This document shows, one piece after another, positions 43,828 to 52,541 of a DNA stretch of 64,000 bases. The position numbers and the translations under genes are program-made. How positions within the stretch are numbered: the stretch's first letter is position 1; each line of letters begins with the position of its first letter. Below the pieces are notes generated by a model. The model did not search any database. It saw only the letters and a list, made by a program, of their open reading frames with translations, and had not been told where the DNA came from. Source of the stretch: DASQPR01 sp963831705 (lineage in GTDB: Bacteria; Actinomycetota; Actinomycetes; Mycobacteriales; Micromonosporaceae); assembly GCA_963831705.1 (NCBI GenBank), contig CAWHRE010000004.1:36555-100554 (forward strand), given 5' to 3'.

Positions 43828-45048
43828 ATGAGGGTTCTCATCATCGGTGGCGGCGTCATCGGCCTGTCCATCGCCTGGCGTGCGGCCCAGCGCGGACTCG
43901 ACGTCGTGATCTTCGACCCCCGCCCGGGCGCCGGCGCCTCCTCGACCGCGGCCGGCATGCTCGCACCAGTCACCGAGCTGCACTTCGAGGGTCGAGAGCT
44001 GCTTTCGCTCAACCTCGCGTCCGCTGCGCGCTACCCCTCGTTCGCCGCCGAACTCGCCGATCTGACCGGCATCGACGTCGGCTTTCAGCGGTGCGGCACG
44101 GTCGCCGTGGCCTGGGATGCCGCCGATCTCGCCGGAATGCGCCAACTCGAGGCCTTCCAGCGCTCGCTGGGCGTGGCATCGACCGTCCTGACGAGCCGCG
44201 AGCTGCGCGAGCTGGAGCCCGCACTCGCGGCCGGCCTCCCGGGCGGACTGTGGGCGGAAAACGATCATCAGGTGGACAATCGCAAGTTGCACGCCGCATT
44301 GCTGACCGCGGTCGAACAGGCCGGCGGCCGGACGATCCCGCAGCGGGTCGCCGCCGTTGTCCGGTCCGGCGCGGCGGACGATCGACGCGCGTCCGTCGAG
44401 CACGAGGCGCGGCAGGGCGGCGCCGGTCGGGTAACCGGCGTTCTCACCGAGTCAGGCCAGCGGTACGACGGCGACGTGATCGTTCTGGCCGCCGGTTCCT
44501 GGTCGCGGCAGATCGATGATCTCGGCGTCGACGTGCCGGTACGGCCGGTCAAGGGCCAGACGGTACGGCTGCGAGCCGAGCCCGGCACGATCGGCCACGT
44601 GGTCCGCGGCTCGGTGAAGGGCAACTCGGTCTACCTGGTACCGCGCGCCGATGGCGAGATCGTCGTCGGCGCGTCCAGCGAGGAAGCCGGATTCGACGTG
44701 CGGCCGCGGGCCGGCGCCGTGTACGAGCTGCTGCGCGACGCGGCGACGCTCGTACCGGAGTTGACCGAGGCCGAATTCGTCGAGGTCAGCACGAGTCTGC
44801 GGCCCGGATCGCCGGACAACGCTCCGCTGATCGGACCGTCCGGAGTCGACGGTCTCGTGATCGCCACCGGGCACTACCGCAACGGAATCCTGCTCACGCC
44901 GATCACCGCCGACGAGATTGTCGCGCTGATCGTCGACGGCACCACGAGCGACGTCGTCGCACCGTTCGATCCGCGTCGGTTCACCCACGAGAAGCCACGC
45001 GACGCGGCGCACGAGAAGACGGATGAAAAGACGGAGGTACGCACATGA
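43828..45048 (+). CDS. thiO: Glycine oxidase ThiO
   Basis: A 406-residue FAD oxidase making the iminoglycine used in thiazole synthesis. The FAD motif is VLIIGGGVIGLSIAWRAAQR, substrate-side residues lie around GASSTAAGMLAPVTELHFEG, and the C-terminal ATGHYRNGILLTPITADEIV holds the arginine that usually binds the amino acid carboxylate. Start ATG 43828 with GGGAGGG upstream; the stop overlaps the thiS start (ATGA). Confidence 0.95.
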   Translation: MRVLIIGGGVIGLSIAWRAAQRGLDVVIFDPRPGAGASSTAAGMLAPVTELHFEGRELLSLNLASAARYPSFAAELADLTGIDVGFQRCGTVAVAWDAADLAGMRQLEAFQRSLGVASTVLTSRELRELEPALAAGLPGGLWAENDHQVDNRKLHAALLTAVEQAGGRTIPQRVAAVVRSGAADDRRASVEHEARQGGAGRVTGVLTESGQRYDGDVIVLAAGSWSRQIDDLGVDVPVRPVKGQTVRLRAEPGTIGHVVRGSVKGNSVYLVPRADGEIVVGASSEEAGFDVRPRAGAVYELLRDAATLVPELTEAEFVEVSTSLRPGSPDNAPLIGPSGVDGLVIATGHYRNGILLTPITADEIVALIVDGTTSDVVAPFDPRRFTHEKPRDAAHEKTDEKTEVRT

Positions 45049-45245
45049 ATGTGACGCTCAACGGCGAGGCGACAGCATTCGACGAGGGAGCCACGCTGGC
45101 CGACGTCGTGGCTGCGACGCTGCGTACGGACAAGGGTGTGGCGGCCGCGGTCGACGGCGAGGTCGCCCCAAAGACCACGTGGTCACAGCTCGTGCTGCGA
45201 GACGGTCAGGCGATCGAACTCCTCACCGCGGTCCAGGGCGGCTGA
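45045..45245 (+). CDS. thiS: Sulfur carrier protein ThiS
   Basis: A 66-residue ubiquitin-fold sulfur carrier. MNVTLNGEATAFDEGATLAD begins the fold and the chain ends with the di-glycine (AVQGG) that is thiocarboxylated. Start overlaps the thiO stop; 1 base separates it from thiG. Confidence 0.95.
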   Translation: MNVTLNGEATAFDEGATLADVVAATLRTDKGVAAAVDGEVAPKTTWSQLVLRDGQAIELLTAVQGG

Positions 45246-45246
45246 C

Positions 45247-46017
45247 ATGGAAGACATGCTGGTCATCGCGGGGGAGAAGCTGGGATCACGGTTGATCCTG
45301 GGCACCGGAGGCGCACCGAGCCTCCAGGTCGTGGAAGAGGTACTCGCAGCATCGGGTACGGCGCTGTGCACGGTCTCGATGCGTCGCGCGGACCCGACCG
45401 TCACCGGGTCCATCCTGGACGTGCTTCGCGAGCATGACGTACGGCTGCTGCCGAACACAGCCGGTTGCCGTACCGCTCGGGAAGCGGTGCTGACCGCTCA
45501 ACTCGCACGGGAGGCGCTGGAGACCGACTGGGTCAAGCTCGAAGTCGTCGCCGACGACGACACGCTGCTGCCGGACGCGATCGAGTTGCTGGACGCGACC
45601 GAACAGCTGGTCAACGCGGGTTTTCAGGTGTTCGCGTACACGAATGACGATCCGATCCTGGCCCGCCGCCTGCAACGGGCGGGCGTCGTCGCGGTGATGC
45701 CGCTCGGTGCTCCGATCGGCAGCGGGCTCGGCATCCTCAACCCGCACAACATCGAGCTGATCGTCGCCGAGGCCACGGTGCCGGTGGTGCTCGACGCCGG
45801 CATCGGTACCGCGTCGGACGCGGCACTCGCGATGGAGCTCGGCTGCGACGCCGTGTTGCTGGCATCGGCGGTCACGCGAGCGCAGGAGCCGGCGATGATG
45901 GCGGCCGCGATGAGCAACGCGGTCACGGCCGGGCGTCTGGCACGCAACGCCGGGCGGATTCCGAAACGCATGTACGCGCAGGCGTCGTCGCCGACGACGG
46001 GTATGGCTGTCTTATAA
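45247..46017 (+). CDS. thiG: Thiazole synthase ThiG
   Basis: A 256-residue TIM-barrel enzyme forming thiazole phosphate from DXP, iminoglycine and ThiS thiocarboxylate. Blocks: LILGTGGAPSLQVVEEVLAA, LLPNTAGCRTAREAVLTAQL, WVKLEVVADDDTLLPD (active-site lysine), PLGAPIGSGLGILNP and VVLDAGIGTASDAALAMELG. Family length is normal. Confidence 0.97.
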   Translation: MEDMLVIAGEKLGSRLILGTGGAPSLQVVEEVLAASGTALCTVSMRRADPTVTGSILDVLREHDVRLLPNTAGCRTAREAVLTAQLAREALETDWVKLEVVADDDTLLPDAIELLDATEQLVNAGFQVFAYTNDDPILARRLQRAGVVAVMPLGAPIGSGLGILNPHNIELIVAEATVPVVLDAGIGTASDAALAMELGCDAVLLASAVTRAQEPAMMAAAMSNAVTAGRLARNAGRIPKRMYAQASSPTTGMAVL

Positions 46018-46025
46018 CTCAAGCA

Positions 46026-46112
46026 GCGGGAGCTCGGAGCACATGCCGGGCTGAGAGGACGACCAGCGTCGTCGACCGCATGAACCTGACCGGGTAATGC
46101 CGGCGTAGGGAG
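46026..46112 (+). promoter_or_regulatory. TPP riboswitch controlling cytX-thiD
   Basis: A second thi-box: GCGGGAGCTC, GGGCTGAGAGGAC, GACCGCATGAACCTGAC and CGGGTAATGCCGGCG. The 3' strand ends TAGGGAG, which is itself the ribosome site of cytX eight bases before its GTG, so ligand binding would directly hide the site. Confidence 0.95.
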
Positions 46113-46119
46113 ATATCAC

Positions 46120-47454
46120 GTGAGCACACTGCTGGCCGTACCCCCGAAAACCAGCGAACCGGGACGGACACTGGAAGATCCGCAACCGCGGACCCTGGGT
46201 TTTCTCGACCAGACCGCGCTGTGGGGCAACCTCGGCATCAGCCTGCTGGGACCGGTCACCGCGGTATACGTGGTCGCGCCGGGCATGTCGTTTTTGGCCG
46301 CGTTCACCGCGGTCGTGGTCGGGACGCTGGTCGGAACGGCCGGGCTGGCGCTCGCGAACGTGGCCGGTGCGCAGACCGGCAAACCGGCGATGGTGCTGCT
46401 GCGCGGGCTGTTCGGGGCGAAGCTGTCCTACCTGCCGACCGTACTCAACGTCGTGCAGGTGCTCGGCTGGGCGATCTTCGAGATCGTGGTGATCTCACAG
46501 GCCGCATCCCAGCTTCTGCCCTGGCACGCGCACTGGCCGTACATCCTGATCGCGGGCGTGCTCACCACTCTGATGGCGATCCGGCCGCTCGGCTCGGTGC
46601 GGCTGCTACGCCGGTACGCGCTGATCGCCGTGCTCTTGGCGATGGGTTACCTGACGATTCAGCTGTTCCGCCAGCCGCTGCCATCGTTCACGCACGGCGG
46701 CTGGAACGGCTTCTGGATCGGCACCGACCTGGTCATCGCGGTGTCGGTCTCGTGGATACCTCTGGCCGCGGACTACTCACGGCACTCGCGGACGTCGCGC
46801 GCCGCGTTCGGTGGATCCTTTATGGGGTACGGGGTGACCCAGGTCTTCTGCTACGGGCTGGGTCTGTTGGCGCTCGCCACCGTCGCGTCGAAGGATCCGT
46901 CGCAGCACGGCATGTTCGGCGCGTTCATCGCGGTCCCGGTCGGCTGGCTCGCGTTCGGCGTACTGGTGCTGCGTGAGCTCGACGAGTCGTTCGCGAACGT
47001 CTATTCGACCGCGGTCTCTACGCAGAATCTCCGACCACGCTGGGACCGACGGATCCTCGCGGTCACGATCGGCGCGGTCGCCACGGCCGGCGCGTTCTGG
47101 CTGGACCACTCGTCGTTTCAGGCGGTGTACCAGAATTTCCTGTCGTTGATCGGTTCGATCTTCATTCCGATGTTCGCGGTGTTCGTCGTGCGCTACTTCG
47201 TGCGTCGGGACGACCGTACGTGGGACACGTCCGATTCCGCGCCGTCGCGTTGGCCGCTGCTGGTGCCGTGGATCCTCGGATTCATCACGTATCAGCTCAT
47301 CAATCCCGGCCTGGTCACGCATTGGGCTGCGTTGTGGACGCACATCCAGGCGTGGCTGCACTTCACTCCTGCGTCCTGGATGAGTGCTTCCATCATTTCG
47401 TTCGTCGTGGCCTTCCTGGTCACGCTCGCGATTCCAGTCAGGGGGCGGAGTTGA
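46120..47454 (+). CDS. cytX: Hydroxymethylpyrimidine transporter, NCS1 family
   Basis: A 444-residue membrane protein with about 12 helices of the nucleobase:cation symporter-1 family. LDQTALWGNLGISLLGPVTA opens helix 1, GKPAMVLLRGLFG and LGWAIFEIVVISQA follow, and WIPLAADYSRHSRTSRAAFG is typical. Placement behind a TPP riboswitch and before thiD identifies it as the CytX-type importer of the pyrimidine precursor. Confidence 0.93.
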   Translation: MSTLLAVPPKTSEPGRTLEDPQPRTLGFLDQTALWGNLGISLLGPVTAVYVVAPGMSFLAAFTAVVVGTLVGTAGLALANVAGAQTGKPAMVLLRGLFGAKLSYLPTVLNVVQVLGWAIFEIVVISQAASQLLPWHAHWPYILIAGVLTTLMAIRPLGSVRLLRRYALIAVLLAMGYLTIQLFRQPLPSFTHGGWNGFWIGTDLVIAVSVSWIPLAADYSRHSRTSRAAFGGSFMGYGVTQVFCYGLGLLALATVASKDPSQHGMFGAFIAVPVGWLAFGVLVLRELDESFANVYSTAVSTQNLRPRWDRRILAVTIGAVATAGAFWLDHSSFQAVYQNFLSLIGSIFIPMFAVFVVRYFVRRDDRTWDTSDSAPSRWPLLVPWILGFITYQLINPGLVTHWAALWTHIQAWLHFTPASWMSASIISFVVAFLVTLAIPVRGRS

Positions 47455-48251
47455 TTCCGAACGTTCTCACCATTGCCGGCACCGACCCGACCGGCGGCGC
47501 CGGCATCCAGGCGGACCTGAAGACGTTTTCGGCGCTCGGCGCGTACGGGATGAGCGTCGTCACCGCGCTTGTCGCGCAGAACACGCGAGGCGTGCGATCC
47601 CTGCACGACGTGCCGCCGACGTTCATCACCGAGCAGCTCGACGCGGTCTTCGACGACGTACGCGTGGACGCCGTGAAGATCGGCATGCTCGCCAACACGA
47701 AGGTGATCGAAGCTGTCGCGAAGGTGCTGTACGCGCGCAAGCCGCCGTACGTCGTGCTCGACCCGGTGATGGTCGCGAAGAGCGGCGACCGGCTGCTGAC
47801 CGTCGACGCCGTGGCGACGCTGCGCAAAGAGCTGCTGCCGCTGGTCGATCTGATCACACCGAATCTTCCGGAGGCGGCCGACATCCTCGGTCTCGAGGAG
47901 GCCACCGACGAATCCTCGATGTACGCGCAACTCGGCACGCTTTGCAAGCTCGGCCCAGCGGTGCTGCTCAAGGGCGGGCATCTCGGCGGACCCGAGTCGC
48001 CGGATCTGTTCGCGGAAAGCGACGACGACGAGCCGGTACGCCTGGTGGCACCGCGGATCGAGACGACGAACGATCACGGCACCGGCTGTACGCTCTCGGC
48101 CGCGATCGCCGCGCTGCGCCCGCAGCGTGACGGCTGGCTGCCGGCGGTGAGGGATGCGAAGGCGTACCTCACCGGAGCGCTCGCCGCATCGTCCCGATTG
48201 GACGTCGGCGGCGGCCATGGACCTGTGCATCATTTTCACGAGATGTGGTGA
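47451..48251 (+). CDS. thiD: Hydroxymethylpyrimidine/phosphomethylpyrimidine kinase
   Basis: A 266-residue kinase adding two phosphates to hydroxymethylpyrimidine. Blocks: NVLTIAGTDPTGGAGIQADL, GMSVVTALVAQNTRGVRSLH, VLDPVMVAKSGDRLL, LITPNLPEAADILGL, VLLKGGHLGG, and the anion hole NDHGTGCTLSAAIAA. It starts at TTG 47451, overlapping the cytX stop, with GGGGGCGGAG in front. Confidence 0.96.
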   Translation: MIPNVLTIAGTDPTGGAGIQADLKTFSALGAYGMSVVTALVAQNTRGVRSLHDVPPTFITEQLDAVFDDVRVDAVKIGMLANTKVIEAVAKVLYARKPPYVVLDPVMVAKSGDRLLTVDAVATLRKELLPLVDLITPNLPEAADILGLEEATDESSMYAQLGTLCKLGPAVLLKGGHLGGPESPDLFAESDDDEPVRLVAPRIETTNDHGTGCTLSAAIAALRPQRDGWLPAVRDAKAYLTGALAASSRLDVGGGHGPVHHFHEMW

Positions 48252-48423
48252 TTTGGAGCTTATACGCCGTTTCGGGTCTTACACACACTTAAATGCGGCT
48301 TTAGGTAAATATGGTGTCCTAACGTCTGAGACCACTCCAGACGACTTAGCCGGCGTTGCGCCGTTCTCGATCATGCCCGGTTGGCATGGTGTGATCTTGA
48401 ATGGAAGGGCAGACTGGGAAGCT
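48252..48423 (+). promoter_or_regulatory. AT-richer promoter region before lipoprotein gene
   Basis: 172 bases of lower GC content than the neighbours, including TTAGGTAAATATGG near 48300. The frame of the lipoprotein is open through part of this stretch, but the signal peptide begins at 48424, so I treat it as non-coding and promoter-bearing. Confidence 0.4.
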
Positions 48424-49032
48424 ATGGGAGGTAATCGGCGGTTCGGGCTCGTTCTGGCCACCGCGTTGCTCGTGATCAGCGGATCGGCTGCGTGTGGATC
48501 TTCGTCGACGCCGACCGCGAACCCACCTACGACGCGAGCGCCGGTCGCCACGGTGATGCCGTCCTCGTCGCAGCCTTCGGTAGCGCCGCCGGCGCCATCT
48601 CCGTCAGATTCCGAGCTGTTCGACGGGCCGGGGCAGTTCACCGCGACGTGGCAGGGCGTCAAGGTCGTCAACGCGAAGTGCCCGGCCGCGTACCCGACGG
48701 CCGCCTGTTACACGATGACCGGGAGCGCCGCTCTGCCCAACCTCGGCCCGGTATCGCTTACCCGGACCGACGTGGTCGGCGTCGGTACGGCGAGTCCACC
48801 GGCCGGCTGCGTGAACGCGGCCACGGCCGGCGCCCTGACGAATGGCACCGGCATCCTCTCGTTCACCGCGAGCGGCGAATTGTGCGGACGGCGTACGTCG
48901 TTCACGGTGGCGTCCAGCACGGGATCCGGTTCGATGGTCGGGTACACGTTGCACGCCGTGATCGTCAACGACGCGACGAATAGCGACGCGGTGACGGAAA
49001 ACTGGTCCGGCGAGATCGTCGCGGGTCGATGA
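48424..49032 (+). CDS. Lipoprotein of unknown function
   Basis: A 202-residue exported protein with signal FGLVLATALLVISGSAACGS; the lipidated cysteine is about residue 24, followed by a long Pro/Ser/Thr linker. The mature part has four cysteines that could pair (NAKCPAAYPTAACYTM, PPAGCVNA, ELCGRRTS) and looks like a small beta-sandwich. The stop overlaps the methyltransferase start. Family not recognised. Confidence 0.78.
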   Translation: MGGNRRFGLVLATALLVISGSAACGSSSTPTANPPTTRAPVATVMPSSSQPSVAPPAPSPSDSELFDGPGQFTATWQGVKVVNAKCPAAYPTAACYTMTGSAALPNLGPVSLTRTDVVGVGTASPPAGCVNAATAGALTNGTGILSFTASGELCGRRTSFTVASSTGSGSMVGYTLHAVIVNDATNSDAVTENWSGEIVAGR

Positions 49033-49670
49033 TGGTCGAAGATCTCGTCCTGCTGCCCGTACCGGCGGCTCCGGACATCCTGATGTACCAGGCCAAGCCG
49101 GATGTCGGGCTGTGGGATTCGGCCGACGGCGCGTACCACAGCGATCAACCGCCGCCGTTCTGGGCGTTTCCGTGGGCCGGGGGTCAGGGCCTCGCCCGAT
49201 ACCTCGGCGAACATCCCGAAGTCGTGGCCGGGCGGGACGTGCTCGATCTCGGTACCGGCTCGGGTCTCGTCGCCATCGCCGCGGCCAGGGCCGGAGCCGG
49301 TCGCGTGCTCGCTTGCGACTCCGACGCCGAGGCGATCGCGGCGGTCGCGCGGAACGCGGACGCGAACGGCGTCGCCGTGACCGCCATCGTCGGCGACGCG
49401 TTGAGCGGCGACGCGCAAGGCTGCGACGTGATCCTGGTCGGGGACATGTTCTATGGACCGTCGATGACGAATCGGGTGATGCGGTTCCTGCGGCGCAGTG
49501 GTGCGACGTGCCTGGTCGGCGACCCGGGCCGGGGTTTCCTGCTGCCGGACCGATTCGACGAGGTGGCCGTGTACGACGTACCTGTACGTTCCGTGGTTGA
49601 AGATGTGTCCACGATGCGTACCACGATCTGGCGGCTGCGGAGCAGAGCGGCCCCGGAGACGGAGGGGTAA
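49029..49670 (+). CDS. Class I methyltransferase, METTL20/ETFBKMT-like
   Basis: A 213-residue methyltransferase. PPFWAFPWAGGQGLARYL is the marker of the electron-transfer-flavoprotein lysine methyltransferase branch; motif I is VLDLGTGSGLVAIAAARAGA, the acidic strand end is VLACDSDAEA, and motif IV is DVILVGDMFYGPSM. Protein lysine or small-molecule acceptors are both possible. It starts at ATG 49029 overlapping the lipoprotein stop and is followed closely by the SIS gene. Confidence 0.85.
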   Translation: MMVEDLVLLPVPAAPDILMYQAKPDVGLWDSADGAYHSDQPPPFWAFPWAGGQGLARYLGEHPEVVAGRDVLDLGTGSGLVAIAAARAGAGRVLACDSDAEAIAAVARNADANGVAVTAIVGDALSGDAQGCDVILVGDMFYGPSMTNRVMRFLRRSGATCLVGDPGRGFLLPDRFDEVAVYDVPVRSVVEDVSTMRTTIWRLRSRAAPETEG

Positions 49671-49673
49671 AGA

Positions 49674-50612
49674 GTGACTGCACTCGCAGAAATGATCGCT
49701 TCCCAGGAGGCGGCGATCGAGGAGATGGCCTCGCGCGATCTCACGCGGGCGGTGGACTCTCTCGCCGGAGCGTCCCGGATCGTCTGCGTCGGCACCGGCA
49801 CCAGTCAGCACGCCGCCGAGCTGGGCGCTCTCGCGTTCCAGCGAGCCGGACGCGATGCCCGCTGGCTGACCAGCTGGGCGGGTGCACATACGGCATTCCA
49901 TCCGGGAGATGCGGTCATCGTCATCACGCACACCGCCGAGACCGTTTACGCGATTCGCACCCGCGCAGCCGCGCTCGCCGCCGGCGTACCGGTCGTGTCG
50001 ATCACCGGCGTAGGCCGCACGACCTGGCCCGATGCCATCGAGACCGTCGCGCCGGAACGGTCCGAGACGTACACCGTCAGCTACACGGCCGCCGTCGCGG
50101 TGCTCGCCCGCCTCGCCGGTGCGCTCGGCGGCCCGGACCGCGACCTCGCCGGTACGGTGGCCGCGGTCCGCGACGCGATGGACGATCCGTTGATCGAGGG
50201 CGTACCGGTACCGGCGCGGTCGCTCGCGTTGATCGGCAGCGGGCCGTGGGGCGTCGCCGCGCGTGAGGGTGCCCTGAAGATCCGCGAGGCGGCCCGCATG
50301 CTGGCCGAAGGCTTCGACGCCGAGCGTTTCCTGCATGGCAACGCGGTCCCGTACACGGCGGCGGACGGGCTTGTGCTGCTCGCACCGGACGCGGATCCGG
50401 ACGGTCTGGTCGCGGCCCTCGGTGCGGCCGCTCGCTCCGAGGGCATCCCGGTCTCCGAGTTGCCCGGCGATGTCGCGCTCGGCCCGGTGCTCGGCCAGAT
50501 CCCGCTCACCGTACGGTTACAGCTGCTCGCCGAGTGGTACGCGGCCGTGCGTGGCCAGAACCCCGATGTCGCGATCACCGGCGCGTGGGCCACGAAGGAA
50601 CTGTGGTCCTGA
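49674..50612 (+). CDS. SIS-domain sugar isomerase-like protein
   Basis: A 312-residue protein with two SIS folds like the isomerase half of GlmS or AgaS: IVCVGTGTSQHAAELGALAF at about 36-55, THTAETVYAIRTRAAALAAG, and LALIGSGPWGVAAREGALKI at about 183-202 with EGFDAERFLHGNAVPY. No glutaminase domain is present, so it probably binds or isomerises/deaminates a phosphosugar. GTG start 49674. Its stop overlaps the next start by one base (TGATG). Confidence 0.88.
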   Translation: MTALAEMIASQEAAIEEMASRDLTRAVDSLAGASRIVCVGTGTSQHAAELGALAFQRAGRDARWLTSWAGAHTAFHPGDAVIVITHTAETVYAIRTRAAALAAGVPVVSITGVGRTTWPDAIETVAPERSETYTVSYTAAVAVLARLAGALGGPDRDLAGTVAAVRDAMDDPLIEGVPVPARSLALIGSGPWGVAAREGALKIREAARMLAEGFDAERFLHGNAVPYTAADGLVLLAPDADPDGLVAALGAAARSEGIPVSELPGDVALGPVLGQIPLTVRLQLLAEWYAAVRGQNPDVAITGAWATKELWS

Positions 50613-52066
50613 TGGAGGGCCTGGTTTTCCCGGTCTCGAATCTCGAAGGCGATCGTTCGACATCCGCGATTGGCCGGGCGGTGGTCGGTGACGCGCTCCG
50701 CGCGGTCGATCCCATCGGGGCCCGCGCGGCGGCCGGCGAAACGAACTGGCGGCGCGAGTACGTCGGGCACTTCCGGCGCGTTCTCGAAGCGGGTCTGAGC
50801 AGTCCGGATGCGGCGGCCACGATCGCCACCGACGGTCTCGCCTCGCTGCATCAACGCATGCGCTTCGCACGCCCGGACGGAGCCGAGGTCGCACTGTCGG
50901 CCGTTTGCACCGCCGACCGATCGACGCTCGCCACCGAAACCGTCGTCGGCACCGGTACGCCCGATCGGGACGTCTCCGTGCCGTACCGGGGAACGAGGCT
51001 GATCGGCGACGGTCTGGCTCGTCAGCTCGATGCCTGGGTGACGAACGGCGTGATCGAGCCGAGCTGCGCCGAGGCGATCCGGCTCGTGGCCGAGAACCCG
51101 TCCTGGCTGGACCTGGCCGATCAGCGGATCGTCGTGCTCGGCGCCGGTGCCGAAATGGGTCCGGTGCACTCGTTGCTGCGCTGGGGCGCCGATGTGATCG
51201 CCATCGACCTGCCACGACCGGCGATCTGGACCCGGCTGCTGGAGCTCAACTCCCGGTACGGCGGACGGTTGCACGTACCGGTTCGGACCGGTACCGGGCC
51301 GCTGGCCGAACGTGCCGGTGCCGATTTGCTGCACGACCTGCCCGACGTCGCGGCGTGGCTCCGGGCGCACGACGGGCGTCTCGTCCTCGGCAACTACGTG
51401 TACGCCGACGGTGCCACGAACACGCGCGTATCGATGGCGGTCGACGTGCTGACCGATCACCTGCTGACGGAGCGGCCGGAGACCGCACTCGCGTTCCTGG
51501 CCACGCCGACCGACGTGTTCGCGGTGCCGGGCGACGCGGTCGAACAGGCCGGCCACGCGTACGCGGAGGCGACCGGCATCAGTCGGGTACGCGCGCCGTT
51601 GCGTGCGCTGTCGGCTGGGCGGCTCCTCCGTCGGAACTACGCGCCCGGGTCCGATCCCGGTGTCTGCGACAGCCTGGTGCCGCAGCAGGGGCCGAACTAC
51701 GCGTTGGCCAAGCGGCTGCAACGCTGGCGGGCGACGGTGGCGAGAGCCGCGGGTACGACGGTCAGTTTCAAGGTCGCACCGCCCACCCGTACGCGTTCGG
51801 TGCTGAAGAATCGAGCACTCGCGGCGGCGTACGCCGGGGCACACCGATTCGGGGTCGAGGCGTTCGAACCGGCGACGAGCAACACGTTGATGGCCATCCT
51901 GCTCGTACACGACCTGCGTAATCCCGCGGCGGTCGCGCCTCGGGAGCATCCGTGGATGGACGAGGCGTACGCGGCGGCGCACGGCGGGCTGTGGCGGGCA
52001 CCGTACGCCCCACGGTCCGCCCTGGGACTCGCCGCGCTGCTGGGCCTCGGGGGAGCGCGCAGCTGA
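50612..52066 (+). CDS. Unrecognised 484-residue protein with a Rossmann-like centre
   Basis: I do not recognise the family. There is no signal peptide or membrane segment. Near residue 170, DQRIVVLGAGAEMGPVHSLL with RWGADVIAIDLPRPAIW is a nucleotide-binding beta-alpha-beta pattern; LRRNYAPGSDPGVCDSLVPQ and QGPNYALAKRLQRWRA come later, and TSNTLMAILLVHDLRNPAA near the end. Start ATG 50612 overlaps the SIS stop, so the two are coupled. An NAD(P)- or SAM-dependent enzyme acting with the SIS protein is plausible but inferred. Confidence 0.75.
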   Translation: MEGLVFPVSNLEGDRSTSAIGRAVVGDALRAVDPIGARAAAGETNWRREYVGHFRRVLEAGLSSPDAAATIATDGLASLHQRMRFARPDGAEVALSAVCTADRSTLATETVVGTGTPDRDVSVPYRGTRLIGDGLARQLDAWVTNGVIEPSCAEAIRLVAENPSWLDLADQRIVVLGAGAEMGPVHSLLRWGADVIAIDLPRPAIWTRLLELNSRYGGRLHVPVRTGTGPLAERAGADLLHDLPDVAAWLRAHDGRLVLGNYVYADGATNTRVSMAVDVLTDHLLTERPETALAFLATPTDVFAVPGDAVEQAGHAYAEATGISRVRAPLRALSAGRLLRRNYAPGSDPGVCDSLVPQQGPNYALAKRLQRWRATVARAAGTTVSFKVAPPTRTRSVLKNRALAAAYAGAHRFGVEAFEPATSNTLMAILLVHDLRNPAAVAPREHPWMDEAYAAAHGGLWRAPYAPRSALGLAALLGLGGARS

Positions 52067-52088
52067 GCTGCTCTGCGAAGATGTGTGG

Positions 52089-52532
52089 ATGGCTGAGCTG
52101 TGGCATAACCAGGCGGAACTCGACGCCGCCCGCGATCGCTTCGAGTTGGCGATCCCGGGCTGGCAACGACCCGCGGCCTGGGGCATCGGATTCGTCCACG
52201 GCGACGGAGTCATCGAGTTCGTCCACACCAACGCGGCCTTTGGCTTCCTGCCCGCGGTCGTGGTCGGGAGCGTCGTCGGACACGTGCGGGGCAGTCGCTC
52301 GTACCGGCTGACGATTGAGGAACTTGATCGTGCGATCACGCTGCTCGAGCCGGCCGCGGGCGCGACCATGATGGAACATCCGAATCTCGCGGCGCTGCGC
52401 GCGGTCCGCGGTGAGCCCGACCGGCGCGGCGCCGGACTGGTCGCATTCATCGGTGACCTCGCGGACGAACCAGACGACGACGCGGGCGTCGCGGCCCTGC
52501 GGAACCGGCTGAATGTCGGTGCCGACGAGTAG
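52089..52532 (+). CDS. Small protein of unknown function
   Basis: A 147-residue soluble protein (HNQAELDAARDRFELAIPGW, then GFVHGDGVIEFVHTNAAFGF and GSRSYRLTIEELDRAITLLE). Not assigned to a family. Start ATG 52089 rather than GTG 52083. It is close behind the 484-residue gene (22 bases) and may belong to the same transcript. Confidence 0.7.
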   Translation: MAELWHNQAELDAARDRFELAIPGWQRPAAWGIGFVHGDGVIEFVHTNAAFGFLPAVVVGSVVGHVRGSRSYRLTIEELDRAITLLEPAAGATMMEHPNLAALRAVRGEPDRRGAGLVAFIGDLADEPDDDAGVAALRNRLNVGADE

Positions 52533-52541
52533 TTTCGTCTG

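Noticed and set aside
45289..45301. Possible further copy of the GTTGATCCTGG repeat in thiG
   Set aside because: It encodes the conserved LILG strand of ThiG, lacks the following repeat bases and has no facing arm.
48154..48423. Upstream extension of the lipoprotein gene
   Set aside because: It would place about 90 residues before the signal peptide, which must be N-terminal.
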